The notes under the pieces were generated by a model, which was not told the DNA's origin, did not search any database, and saw nothing but the letters and a program-made list of their open reading frames with translations. From NCBI GenBank assembly GCA_965153455.1, contig OZ234497.1, positions 3,286,001-3,350,000 of the forward strand: a stretch of DNA of 64,000 nucleotides, read 5' to 3'. This document shows, piece by piece, positions 12,801 to 25,180 of this stretch (the first letter of the stretch is position 1; each line of letters opens with the position of its first letter). The position numbers were made by a program, and so were the translations under genes. Source of the DNA: Sphagnum compactum. Lineage: Eukaryota > Bryophyta > Sphagnopsida > Sphagnales.

Positions 12801-13418
12801 TGTGTCATTGCACTACATTTTTGTCTATAAATTGCAAGAGGCGCAATAATGAGAAGTGGGTTGGGTTTAACAAGCACAAATTATTAGGTTGCTTTGAACA
12901 TTATTATGTAACACAAATTGTTGAATTGCAAATCTAAGAATTTACAAAAACTTGATGTTAACAAACCATGATCCTAACATTGAGTTATAACACCTTAATC
13001 AAAGACTATCACATCATATTTTATGTTAATTAGCATGTTATTATATATGTGAATGCCCTTTTTGTTGGTTCATAACACGAAGTTAAAACTCAATTTGCAC
13101 TAAGGTGTAAACTCCCAACCACTCTTATGTTGGAAGTAGTAACCCTACTATCTCTCCTCTTTTGTAGGAGGGATACTCACAAATATAAGGTGACCTCCAA
13201 AATACACTAGCAAGAAATTTGTCCCATTGCTTCACTTTGTAATGAAGATATGACTACCTTAAGACACAAAAGTTAATGACAAAGCATGATTGAATGGCAA
13301 ATAGGAGTTGAGTTCATCCTCAACAAGAACGTGCATGCAAAATGCCATTCTATTTTAATCTTTTGAGCTTATTCCAACACTATGTGAATAATACTATAGC
13401 CATTGACTTTGTATGGGT

Positions 13419-13441
13419 TTAGGGGTTTAGGGTTTAGGGCT
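13419..13441 (+). repeat. Short interstitial telomere-like repeat (TTTAGGG type)
   Basis: About three imperfect copies of TTTAGGG, the plant telomere unit. They are too short to be a chromosome end. Confidence 0.6.
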
Positions 13442-13514
13442 GAGCCTCTCACTACAAGCCTTCTCTCTCTCACCCAATCACCCAATCCTCCTTTGAAGGA
13501 AGATAGGGTGGTTT

Positions 13515-13880
13515 GTTCTTGTCAAGTTTGAGATCTCCCAAAACCATGGGTCCCTTGTGTTTGTTCTTGGCACAACTGGAAAGTCCTTGATGAGCAAGGG
13601 GTGTGCACAAAGGTGATTATTACCATAAGGTTTTAGAGTAGTTTAGACCTAACATATAACATAAAAGCTATTGAATTTTGAGTATTTTCATCCCTGAAAA
13701 TTCTATGGAAATCAAATACTAAATTTTTTAGGGAAATTGTGGGTGTGCTCTTTGTATTGGTTGTTGGAAAGCTGTGAATGAGTACAGGTGCATTTTGGAG
13801 ATGGTTTTGGAAATTTTAATACCTATGGTGCGGGAGTTAAATTTAATTTTTTTCATTTGGAATTGAATAAAAATTAAAAA
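13515..13880 (+). repeat. Dispersed repeat family R2, copy 2
   Basis: Shares CTGGAAAGTCCTTGATGAGC, TTTAGACCTAACATATAAC and, in its second half, TTGGAAAGCTGTGAATGAG with the copy at 8515-8850. It shows the same two-half layout and has no coding capacity. Confidence 0.6.
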
Positions 13881-14387
13881 ATTAAGGAAATTGAATTTCA
13901 CATTATAAAAGAATTTTTTTAATATATATTTTTGAATTCTCCCCACCCCCCTCCCCCCCCTCTTCAATTTGGTGATGTAGTTGAGGTGGTCATCATCCAT
14001 AAACCGAATTAGCCAAATTTGGCTATTAAAAATATGAAAAATAAAATAAAATCCTACATATACATATTGGGTACCTACTTGAACCATGCATAGGAATCTG
14101 GAGGATTTTTAAAAATATTTTCTAGATTCTTAGAACTTTGGCTTTAAAAAAAAGAAAAAATATTGAATTTGCTACAAAAAGTTTCAAAAAAATTCAAAAT
14201 AGTGCAAAAATTGGCCCCCCCAAAAAAAAAAAGGTTGGACAAAAGGTAATTTTTGGTTCAAAAATGGTATTATACACTATGTACACTCTTTGGCATTTTG
14301 ACAAAATTGGCCAATCAATATTACATGCAATCCAACAACCCATTTATCTCAAAGCTTTGCATGTGACTCATGTGAGGGTTTCAAGAT

Positions 14388-14406
14388 AACCCTAAACCCT
14401 AAACCC
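14388..14406 (-). repeat. Short interstitial telomere-like repeat (CCCTAAA type)
   Basis: AACCCTAAACCCTAAACCC lies here, in the opposite orientation to the run at 13419. It could also act as a telo-box, but no gene follows closely. Confidence 0.55.
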
Positions 14407-14486
14407 AATTGAAATTTCCACTCTTGATTCTAGCTTCTTCTCTCAAGTACCTCAAGAGGGCTTTATTGGCCTTGCCTACCAAGGCG

Positions 14487-14815
14487 AGGATATTGTGTTT
14501 AGATTCATTATAGAGTATAGTAGCTTTTAAGGGATTTTTATAGGCCCCCGTAGGTCTATTTTTTTTTTAAATTTGAGGATTTTTGAAAGATGATATTTTT
14601 TGGCTTGTGTTGAAACTTGAGATGATTAGTTATTTTAGAGTTATAATAATATCTTGAAGAAGGATTTTTGGTTTCTTTTAGAGGATTGTTTTGAAGATCA
14701 TAATTTTTGCATGGTGAAATATATTTGAGTTTCCATCATTCTTATTTTGCCTTAAAGATACTTTTGAATGTAAATGGCAAGGCCATAGTGTGACACACCC
14801 CTTGTTGCCCCCATT
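14487..14815 (-). repeat. Dispersed repeat family R1, copy B (reverse orientation)
   Basis: Reverse complement of copy A. It reads TTTAGATTCATTATAGAGTA, GGTCTATTTT, GGCTTGTGTTGAAACTTGAG, TTTTTGCATGGTGAAATAT and AATGTAAATGGCAAGGCC. Just before it lies CCTTGCCTACCAAGG, an imperfect palindrome also found beside copy C and, in diverged form, beside copy D. It may mark the true end of the element. Confidence 0.75.
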
Positions 14816-14930
14816 GGGTCATGTAGATCATCAATAGGAATTAATGATTTCATGTTTTATACATGTTAATCCTTAGTCTTGAAAACTTACGTTCTAATTT
14901 GCTTTGTGGATTTTCTTTTTTGTAAAGAGC

Positions 14931-14976
14931 TTAGGGTTTTTAGGGTTTAGGGTTTAGACTAAACCCTAAACCTAGG
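14931..14976. repeat. Head-to-head telomere-repeat palindrome
   Basis: GGTTTAGGGTTTAG (14944-14957), one spacer base, then CTAAACCCTAAACC (14959-14972). The two 14-bp arms are exact reverse complements made of TTTAGGG and CCCTAAA units meeting G-rich end to G-rich end. Confidence 0.85.
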
Positions 14977-16054
14977 GCTTACGAAGGAGACTCTAAACAA
15001 ATGTGCTAGACAAAGCTTGTTGGGGAAACAAGGACCTTCGACGTTATTTCAACAACAAGTCGTAAATGTTTAGTGTCTTTGGGGCTCACAACTATAGCCC
15101 GGAGCTTTGTCTTCAAGTCATCATCTCCTTGCTCCTTGTGATTGATTCCATTCAATTTCTCGGCATCAAGGGGAAGAAAGGGGGGCTTTGATGTAAAATG
15201 TTTTTGATTGCATATTTTCCGTTGCGTGTGTAATGTTTCTCAAAAAGTTTTATTTTATTTTGAGTCGCATGGATAATATATTGGATCATGTATATATTTT
15301 ATATTTTGGTTTTGGCATGCAGCCCTTTTTTTTATTGGTGAAAATTTGTCAAAATTAAAAAATTGAAAAAAATGATTTTGGAGGTTTTCAATTGTCAGAA
15401 GCGAGGGAAAAAAAAAGAAGAGTAAAAATCAGCCAGATTTCTCTATTTGGTTTTCAGTGTGTAGCCAAAAAATATACAAGGACGATTAAAGTTTTGTGAT
15501 TCATATATGGTTTATAGCCAAATTTGGCTAAATTTTCCTAAGGATTAGCGTCACCTTTTTTACATGTGGATTGCAATTGATTTTTTCAGTTCAAAAACTT
15601 TTTGCAATGAATCTAGAGCACCACCAAAAGTCCTTAATTTTTCATATTAAGTATGAGTCTACTCTTTTTGCAGATCCACAAAAGCATTTTTTTTGTTGGG
15701 TGGCTAATTCTTGCTATTTTTGTGAAAACCTTTGTGGAGATTTTTTTTTTGAAAAACATGTTAAATTCTGAACTTTCAAAGTGTATTTCTCCAATAAATA
15801 AATAAATAAATAAATAAATTCCTGATCCACCACATCCTTGAGAAGCTCAAAGAGTGATTTTTTGGGGGGAAAATATTGTTGTTTTCTTTGACCAAAGAGA
15901 TTGGGAATTTTTGGAAAACCGTGTTTTTTTCTAGTGTAAATTCAACTAATTTTGTGAAATAAGGTCATATTTTTTATAGCACATAATTGGACCAAAAAAA
16001 AAAAAACCCTGAGCTCAACCATAACATGATTAAGCATGGGATTGTAAATAAAGC

Positions 16055-16340
16055 AAGTTAAACATTTAAATTATGGAAACTCAAATATATTTCACCATGC
16101 AAAAATGTAATCTTCAAAACAATCCCCTAAAAGAAACCCAAAGATATTATTATTATAACTCTATAAATACCTAATCTCAAGTTTCAACACAAGCCAAAAT
16201 ATATCATCTTTCAAAAAATCCTCATATTAAAAAATAATAGACCTATTATTATTATTATTATTATTAATTATTACCTAGGGGCCCAAAATCCCTTAATCTA
16301 CTATACTCTAAAGTGAATCTAAACACAAGAATATTCCTTG
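16055..16340 (+). repeat. Dispersed repeat family R1, copy C
   Basis: Same orientation and block order as copy A: TATTTCACCATGCAAAAATG, CTCAAGTTTCAACACAAGCC, TATCATCTTTCAAAAAATCC and CTACTATACTCTAAAGTGAA. A (TTA)n microsatellite has expanded inside it at about 16244-16270. It ends beside CCTTGCCTTGGTAGG. Confidence 0.75.
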
Positions 16341-18107
16341 CCTTGGTAGGCTTAGGCCAAAAAGGGGCCTTTCTATTTTGGCAGGAGACCCTAACATTTC
16401 TTTATTACTACAACCCAAAAAGACAACATTTCTTTCAAGCAGAAAGAAAGAAGTTAAAGAAGAACAAGAAGAAGAAGAAGAGCAAGAAAAGGGAGAAAAG
16501 GAGACCTGCCAAGTTTCCATGGCAGACTGAATGCCACATTGCCAAGAATCCAGAAGTGGGTCCCTCTCCCACATTGAGAGAAATATATATCCTTCTTGAA
16601 TGAATCTCATCATCATCATCAGAAGAAGAAGAAGGAGATGATGATGATGAAGGAAGGATTCCCAAATCCAAGAAAATCCAAGCAGTGCATTCACTGGCAG
16701 TGAAGTGAATGAATAATGCCATTCTTCTTCTTCTTTTTGTTGCATCAATCAAAACAAAGCTGCAAATCGGCGCTGCTAATTACTCACAAAATTGATTACC
16801 AAATTGTTGACAAAACAAACCACTTATTACTACCGTTTTGCAGAGATGGGTTTCTTCTCAGTCAAACTGAACAAACCCATCGGCGCTTCTCATGGTCGTC
16901 ACATCGCCTCACGCCCATTTTCTCCTCCGCCACGCCGGTCCCCACTTTTGTTTTTTTGTTTTTTTTTCGGTTTTGGTTTTTTTAGGGGTGGGTCTTGGAC
17001 TGCAGCTGGATGGATCAATGCAATGCAGCTTTGGCCATAAGTATAGAGAGCAGCAGTAAGTAATCTCATCAACAAATAGTTAGAAATGAATTTGATTGAC
17101 TTACGATATTTTTCTTTTGATTCTTTGAGGATCTTCATCTCATGAGTAGTAGCAGTAGCAAGAGTTGTCATGAATTGAGTGCTGTTTCTTTTTTTTTGTT
17201 TTGTGTTTTGGGTGGTTTTATTTTGTTTTTTTTTGGGGGGGGGGGGGAGATGGGTCTTCTGAGCTTCTTCTCTGCTGGTCAGCTTCTTGTTTTTGCTTCT
17301 CACATGTATGAATGAATTCCAGAGAGCCTCTTTGGAACAATGTATGCATGAGTTTTGAGCATGATCTGTTTGTCTGGCTGTGGCTGCTGCTGCTGTTGTT
17401 GTTCTTGACACCCAGTTAGTTGTTTGGAGCTGAATGTGCATGAGAAAGATAGAGATGTGTATGTGTGTACTTGCTGCCTGAATGTGCATGAGAAAGCTAG
17501 AAAATGGGTATGTGTGTACTTGCTGCCTGCATGTGCATGAGAAAGCTACAGATGGGTATGCGTGTACTTGCTGCTTTTTGCCATGTCTAGTTGATGTCAA
17601 CAACTCTTACTGTTGTCTCGGCCTCATATGATCTCCCTCCAGCTCCCAGTCTTCTTCTTCTCCTCTTTCCTTTTCAGTCTGGTTGTGCTCATGCAAATAG
17701 GAGTGTGCTGAGCAGGAAGGGTTGTGAAAATGTAGTGTTTCTTTTGTTTTTTCTGTGTAGTTTGATGATTGTTGCAGCTGAATGAATGTGCATCAGAAAT
17801 GGTTTGCTCTGCAAGATTCAACTGATATTTTTGCATTCTTGATTCAGCTAGACTTCTCATACCATGACAGTAGTTGGTTGCTTGGATCAGTCAAAGCTGC
17901 TTCTCATTAGTATGAGAGCTTGCATTGGTGCCTGCAGAAACCCCAAGACTTTTTCTGTGCAAGACTTTTGTTACAGCTGAATGAATGATGCACACCAAAG
18001 AGTTGTGATAAAATATATTGTAGCAGAAGTCAAGCTGAGGAGCTTGAGGCACGTGGAATGGTTATGGGATTTTGAAGGTTTTTATGACACTCTTATAGGA
18101 GAGGTCT
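16341..18107 (+). other. Upstream region of the 18.1-kb gene
   Basis: GC rises relative to the intergenic tract. The stretch holds purine runs (AAGAAGAAG), TCA/GAAGAA microsatellites, a G13 run at 17235-17247 and three 48-bp tandem copies listed separately. No coding exon is convincing, although MGFFSVKLNKPIG from an ATG at 16846 could be checked. Probably promoter and 5' UTR, perhaps with a leader intron. Confidence 0.4.
17431..17576. repeat. 48-bp tandem triplication
   Basis: Three copies of a unit starting TGAATGTGCATGAGAAAG and ending GTGTACTTGCTGCC. They lie in the presumed leader of the gene that starts at 18108. Confidence 0.85.
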
Positions 18108-21100
18108 ATGGCTTTCTTACTGAGAGCAATCTCTGGAGGCAACAACAGCTTCAGGGAGAAGATCAAGGATGCAGAAGATGTGAACAAAACATTCCAAGCA
18201 GAGCTGGTTTGTTGCAATCTCTTTGGCACTGATCCCATTCCTCAATGCTGGTGATGATCGCAAGAATGCAGAAAGACTAATTGTGTACCTACCGATTCTG
18301 TGCAAAATGGTATTGAGGTTGAAGACTTTGTCTGCTGATCATGTTGTCATCATGCCTGACATTTGTGCTTGTTTCATTGCTGCAGGACAACATCCGAAGT
18401 TGTCTTGATGTGGAAGATGATGAGATTCAGTCCCTCATGGAGATGATCTTCGATTCCTGCTTTCCAGAATCCCAAGTAAGAAGTCCTTGTAATCTAACTT
18501 CAACAGACAGATCCCCCCACCCACCCACCCACACACATTCTTCTTACCTTCTTCTTTTGATTGTGACTATCTTTCCTTCCTTCGACTCCAGCAAGAATGA
18601 AGGTGAGAATGCGTTCAAGCTTATGGTTTTCAGCTCCTGAATCACTGAAAACTGATCCATTTGAACATGGGTTGTTGCAGAGATTTCTCAAGTACCCAAC
18701 AAGAGATCGGTTGAAATTCCACAAAGATACCGTTCTTCGCCTTCTCTCTGCTCTATCTTTTCAAGGTACTCACTCATGTGACTCTCCACAGACTCCAACT
18801 TCATCCCTTCAGCATTCATCAAGACACATCCACCCCCACAAAAATGAGCATGCACTTCCATGGAGTGAGCTCATCTGAGACACCAGTAGTTGATGAATCT
18901 GTCAGGTTCAAGATCTTGCACAATTGATTGATTAGTTGGAGATGGTGGTGGTTCTCCCACACAAGATTTGAACCTGGAAGTGTGTCAATGTTTTGCTTGC
19001 AGATGTGCCAGTTGCAAATGTGTTGCTCCGAGTGGTGCACAAGCACGGCACAGAGGCAGTATCTGACACTCTCCTCACATTACTGGAGCTCGTGCATCCT
19101 CTTTTGGCAATGAAAGATATCCCGGATAAGTTTTGCACCAATGAGGATACTTCAGATGATTCTGTAGAGAATCAATGGCACTCTTTCTTCAGGTCAAGCC
19201 CTGGCTGGGCTGGATCTGAAGCTCAAAGCCTGCACTTGAATGTTTTGCAAAGCCCTTCTTGTATCAGTCTTTCCAAGTCCCTGAGCCCTGGAAGCCCCAG
19301 CTTTCGACTGGATTCCTTCAACAAGATGGACAGTTCTGTGAACTTTGGAACTCCACCTCATGAGGTACCCTTTCAATTTCCAGAGAGCAAGTGGGAACAA
19401 GCGAATGCAGCATTGCAAGGGACCTCTTCACCTTCAGTACCAGCTGAATTCAAGCTCCCAGAGAGTGAGCTCTTCACAAACAGCAGTAGCAGGAGCACTG
19501 CCATGGTCTCCTCTGCCTCTGGTTCTTTCCCCACTCCCCCAATCCTCAAAAACAACTTCAATACATTCTCTACACCAAAATCCGGGTATTGTGCTAATGC
19601 ATCAAAACTTCAGCTTGGACGATACAGCAATGGAGACAGATTGGTTCTCCCTTGGCTCCAGAACAGAATCGGAGATGGGTCAAAGGAGTTTTGTCAGGGC
19701 TTCTTGATACCCACAACTCATTACAGCCAAACAAGAAAGCTGCTGCCTCTTGAAGAAGACATCGAGGAGGAGGAGGAGGAGGAGGAAGATGAACCAGGAC
19801 CTTCTGTTGTCCGAGATTCAAACATCAAATGGAAACAACAGAATGGGTATGCTTGTTTGAAAGTGCTCCACTTACGAAATGCTGTAACAACAGAAGAGCT
19901 TACAGAGTTCATGGCTTCTGATTCCAGAAACCGTGTTGGCATTGACCTTGATCACGAGCAAGGATCAAAGCTCAGCAATGAGCATGAAGAATTTGAGGAG
20001 TTGAATCAGATTCATCTCAGAAGCCCAGCAACAATAGCAGCAGATCTCAACAACACATCTCCAGCAAACAGGGACAAAGATCTTGAGAGCATTGTGAGCT
20101 CTTGGGGCGATGTACCTGCTGGTGCTGGTGCTATGAATGGCTTTGGATCAAGAGGTGCTGTGCAAGCTATGCACCTTGGAAATTTTCCCTCAGAGGAAAA
20201 TTGCTACAGCTCTGATTCTGAGCTTGAAGAAGAGTGTTTCTCTTCTGACGAGTCAAGCTTGGACGTGGAAGTATCTGACAATGAAGGAGATCATCTGTGG
20301 GATGGTCCAGTGCATGATGAGCACTGTGGTGCAGCAGATGGGTCATTGCGCTCAAAGTGGGATCTGTCATCACCACATTTGCAACGAAGTTTCAGTGCTC
20401 CTCTCCTGAGATCAAAGGCAAAGAGTTGTAGTGATCGAGACAAGGGCTTCAGAACACAAAGTCTGCCTTCACAGTCCGGTGCAAAGAAGTATTACACTCT
20501 GCTGGCTGTTGAAGGTTTGTTGTGCATTTCACAGAAACCAATCATGCAGACAATGCTGCAGCAGCAACAAGAGGAATTCTCACTCAATTTCTTGCTGTAG
20601 CAAGAAAGAGAAATTCTCCCAGAAACATGATCATGACATGCAAATCACTTGCTAATTTCTTTTCTCCAAGATCAATGAAACATCATTGACGTGTGTATCC
20701 ACTGCAGGTCTGTTTTGATCAGTAAGGAAAATTCATTAGGGACGGTTGTTTGGAAACAACTGGATGAGCGCAAAGCAGGTCTAATTCTACAGTTTGGGAT
20801 TTTTTCTGACAACAGTGACTTGCATTTTGTTGTGGCAGATAATGAGACTGCTTATGTGAAGGCTGATCAACCCAGCGACCAAAGTGTGTTGTTTGATACT
20901 CTCCTAAAAGATTTGCATTTCGGGGCAAAGAACAGAATCATGGAAAGAGATGCACCACATGATATCAATGCCAGCAATTGTTTTCTTGGTCAAGAAGAGT
21001 CTACATCAGTGTGTGCAGCTGGTTCACACACTCCAACCACTTCTGGTAGAACGTCTGGTGACAGTGAGCTCAAACTCTCTGAAACTTATTGTGAAGATCT

Positions 21101-22819
21101 GTTGTGCTCTGAGGATTTAACCCTTGCCAGCTCTGAGCAACAGGAAGCAGCTATTGTCAATGACCAAGTGACCACTGAGTCTCAAAATGCAGACAAAGAG
21201 GGCTCTGCCTTCTCATTCTCTGACCAACAGGAGGGAGATGCCAACAATCATGCACTGGCCACGTCTTGTGGTAAAGATGGCAATGGTGCAGTGCAATTAT
21301 TGTCACCTTTGCAATCTGAACAACAAGAGGAAGGAAGCCAAGGGAATAGCTACCCAGTTTCTCACAGTGCACTACAAATTGCCACCAACAGCATTTTTGA
21401 GTACAATACTTGCAATGCAGCAATGACCCTTGAGAATGTTTATTCTCTGGCTGATTCAAGTTCTGAGCTGCCAGAAGGATATCTGTCAGGTAGTCACAAA
21501 GTCCTCAATTCTGCAGCCACTTCACAGAGATTGAATAGGGTGTTACCTCAGTATGGGTCACCCACAATGGAAGTGTACCAGTTTGAATATCCAGAGGATG
21601 CTGATGCACCTCCATTCCAAGAGTGTGCTGAAGTGGTAGAGGGAGATTCTGTTCAGCAGGAAGAAGCACAAGCAAAGGGGAATGAAGCAAGTCATGGAAG
21701 TCACAGAATGAAATTGAGTGACATACCTGTGCTGCAAGAAGGGGCATCTGTGAATTCAGGAACTCAAGGAGAGGAGGAAACTGAGATGCCAATCATTGCA
21801 GCAGATCAATCTCCGCACTCAGCAACGAAACTGGAAGCTGTTGAGGCAAATCCCCTGACTCCTGACTGGGAAGCAACAAGCAAGGATCCATCTGCAGGTC
21901 TAAATCTGGAGGAGAAATGTCATCAAAGAGCTTCCAACGATAAACCAACTGCAGCTTCCCAAAATTGCCCAGATAAATTAGCTGCATCACAAGATGCAGA
22001 GCTTGTTAAAACAGGTACAACTGTTGCTGTCTCCTTGGACAACCCATCTGAGAAACAACTCAAGAGCATGATTGCAATATTGGAACCAGACACAACAGAT
22101 CAAGTTCTGGTGCCCACAACAGCTTGCAAGGTATTGGGTCAGTTTATTCCAGAGACTGATCACCGACAAAATGAAGAAGAAGAAGCACAAGCTCACATGC
22201 AGCAATTGTCAGAAGAGAGTCATCATCCCAGTCACACATTTTATGCTCACACAAACTGCAATCAGGGTAACCTTCCAGAGCTCCAACTCACACAAGCAGG
22301 AAATGCTCAAGCATGTAATCTTTTGGAGCTGCCAGAAGATCATGCAGGAGAAAGTGCTGCTGCTAATGCAGCATTTGGAAACAAGATTAAGGCACTAAAC
22401 TCAATTTTATTAACCGGGAACAACTCACACAGGAGAACAGATAGCATTGCTAGCCTTCACTCTTTTCCCATTCCAATGTAAGTTGTCTGCCTTTTGTTCA
22501 CATGGAATTTACTACGCAGATTCTCAAGGTGCACTCAATCTAGCATCAGATACACATCCATTCATATGGAGTATAGTGACATAGAATGCAGAACAATTGT
22601 GAAGTTATTGCTAGTAATCATTTTGTTAGCATACATTGGTTGTTGCTCATGTGCTGCTGCTGTGTCCTCAAAGAATCACAGCAATCAACTGGTTCAATAA
22701 CTCCAGGTGTTGATGAACTTTTGTTGGGCAGGGGAAGAACCAAAGCTTCTCTTAGTCCAAAAGGTGCACCTGAAAGATGGACATTCCTCTGTTGCTTCTC
22801 AGCTCCTTCAACCTCATAG
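18108..22819 (+). CDS. Unrecognised protein of about 1185 aa, seven exons
   Basis: I do not recognise the family. Hand-built exons are 18108-18206, 18265-18309, 18386-18475, 18681-18765, 19003-20514, 20839-22477 and 22732-22819. All phases agree and the total is 3558 nt. Strong sites are TTTCAAG|GTACTC, CAA|GTAAGA, GAAG|GTTTGT and CAAT|GTAAGT. The 18264 acceptor (CAAG) is weak and the first intron is only 58 bp. The N-terminal part, about 170 residues, looks globular and helical, with FREKIKDAEDVNKTFQAEL, DRLKFHKDTVLRLLSALSFQ and VPVANVLLRVVHKHGTEAVS, like a small ARM-type fold. The rest is Ser-, Gln- and Glu-rich and probably disordered, with an acidic run at about residues 357-369 and SSDESSLDVEVSDNEGD. 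No signal peptide or membrane segment is seen. If the 22478 donor is not used, the protein ends with SIASLHSFPIPM at 22481. Confidence 0.7.
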
Positions 22820-25180
22820 TTACTGTGTAAGTTTCACCTCCTATACCAGACCTGCAAGCTGCTTATCTAATTTGGCATGTCCAATTCAAGGATTGATTAT
22901 GCATGAGCTTCAATGTTTGAGAGCAGCATACCTTGCAGAAGATATATGGTAATGTATGTAGATGGTATAACATTGCTATCTGTATAATTGACTTGCTTCA
23001 AAGAATAACTGTAGCTTTGCAATTTGCACAGGACCAGATCTTTCATCTACTAGGGTGTGAGCTTTTGTTTACTGGAGCACAATCTGAAACAAAAGCCATG
23101 AAAATTGAAGAAAAGGATTTACAACCTAACACTGTTGGTACACCAGGCAAAATCCATACAACCAACCTAGCAAAGAACCTCAAATACAGGATGGAGATTC
23201 AATTCAGGTCACAAACATGAATACAAGAGCTTGGAAAGATGGCAGTGGAGTTTTACTTACACAGGGGATGACACTTGAAATTGTTGCACCTTCAAGACAC
23301 AGTTGATGAGGTCTTCAGCAATTGTCCTTAAGTACTCCACTTTGCTTATACCAACATCTACTGACTCTTGAACTTCCTGATTTCCCTGGAGAACACTAAC
23401 AAACAGGAAGTTGCAGCTTGAACCAATTGAGTAGTTCAGCCCTTCCTTGCTGCAAAATCAAGGAAATCCAGAGAGTACAGTTTTAGACATTGCACCCTTT
23501 CACCCATGAGAAGTGCTGTCCTGCACATGCTATGTAGTTAGTAGATATATACAACAGCATGGGACATTTGTAGCATTCCTTAAGCAACAAACTTGTTTCA
23601 TCAACTGGCTGTGTTCAGTAAACACAGCTTCTGTAATCTGTGATTCACAGCTATTTCTCAAGCAACTTACACACTCTAAATCACATGTATACTTCAACAC
23701 AAAGCTGGCATCCGAGTGTGACCTACAGACATCTACTATTGCAGACAAATATAATGGTCTTGAGGAGAAGCTTATGCTGTTATTAACAAAATATCAGAAT
23801 GCTCACCACTGTTACAGCTCTGAGAGCTGATGGCAAACAGTTCACTGGACATTGTGACAGACTGCCCTTCACTCAAAACCACAATTGAAAGTTCAAGAAA
23901 AGTGAAGTAAACTGTCAGAAAAAACTTGATGTGCCCGTATGCAATTCTTCATGATCAGTAAAATTAGAAAAGACATTCCCGGTAGTCAATGATAACCCAC
24001 ACCACAATCTCTCCATTGACTGAAAGTTTCTTCCCCAAAATTCTCCCTTCCCTTGCCTACTAGTGGGCATTGGGATCTACAAACAATGTGTTTGTAATCA
24101 GGGTAAAAATCCCACTCTAGTACATCCCACCTGATGGTAGTGAGCACAATTGCTCACCACCCACAACACTGACCTCCTCTTTTTCTGTCCAAACTGGCTG
24201 CAAGGTCCTACAGCCACTAGGCTACTGTAACAAGTCTTATGACTGGAGTCCTTATTAGCATTGTCCTAATGCTGGAATCCTTCCTCTCATATCCTCTGTG
24301 TAACTAATCAACACTCAGTCAAAACATCTTTGTAAGCTTACTTGGAGTTGCATACAAAATTACACACAATCATGATGTGGAAGATCTATCCCACAAGCAT
24401 TGAGTGTGGCATAAGCTACAGCAAAACTGCCTAGATATCCAATCTGCAGATCACTTCAGAATCGGTCATAACCCCAGAAAGGGAGGGCAGAGCAGAACAT
24501 CCTGCTGCCTCTTTGTCGCCTCAAGATTGAGAAAAGGGAAATGGATCACATCTCCAATTGGTGTCCGGTGTGTAGGTGTAGATGATCTGCATGCAGGTCA
24601 AAAACACATTCAAATCTTATCCAGAGCATGAAAGACAATGGAAACAATACACAGTTACAACAGAAGAATGTTTGCATATGTAAGGACATGGATAAGAGTT
24701 CCACATACCTAATTTCCAAGACTTGTTACAAGTAGTGCTGCTTACACCACCAACAAAGAAATTTGACCACTGCTCTGGATTGCAGAGACTCAACCTCTGC
24801 TAGCAACCTGATGACAGAACATGCTTCAATCAGGTTGAGCTTGTTCAACCCAGCACGTATTTGCATTTCAAATACAGAGAGGAAGTTTGCAAACCTACAC
24901 ACTTCCAGGGACTACACACCCATTCCAGAAATTGTATGAAAATGATTGTACAGGGACCTACAAAGCTTGCACAAATGGAGGATAAACCTGAGCAAGGCAG
25001 TATTAAGATGGAGTTAAGTCAGGAGAACATTCAATTCTGCAGTCTTCAAAAATTCCGCATCTCTGGATGTCTGTATATCAACATGATGGTACTTCAGCCT
25101 TTGGATGTCATGAATGGGAAACTGCAGCTTGATAGATAGTGAGAAAATCTGTGTTGTTCAAGACAGAAGACTGCTGCTTC
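22820..25180. other. Convergent intergenic region
   Basis: This lies between the 3' ends of the 18.1-kb gene and the carboxypeptidase gene. GC is moderate and several TTGCAG-type sites occur, as in introns or UTRs, but no reading frame has recognisable domains. Overlapping 3' UTRs are likely. Confidence 0.45.

Larger units (their letters stand above)
5761..16300. other. AT-rich intergenic region with diverged repeats
   Basis: No convincing gene is seen over about 10.5 kb. Open frames are short and AT-biased, with no recognisable domains. The DNA holds poly-A/T tracts, ATT and AATA microsatellites (about 10268-10292, 15797-15820, 16244-16270), dispersed repeat copies, a 5S rRNA-derived insertion and short telomere-like runs, listed separately. 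Confidence 0.7.

Noticed and set aside
16899-17603. 234-codon minus-strand frame opposite the leader of the 18.1-kb gene
   Set aside because: The peptide is low-complexity, contains translated microsatellites and the 48-bp repeat, and shows no domain.
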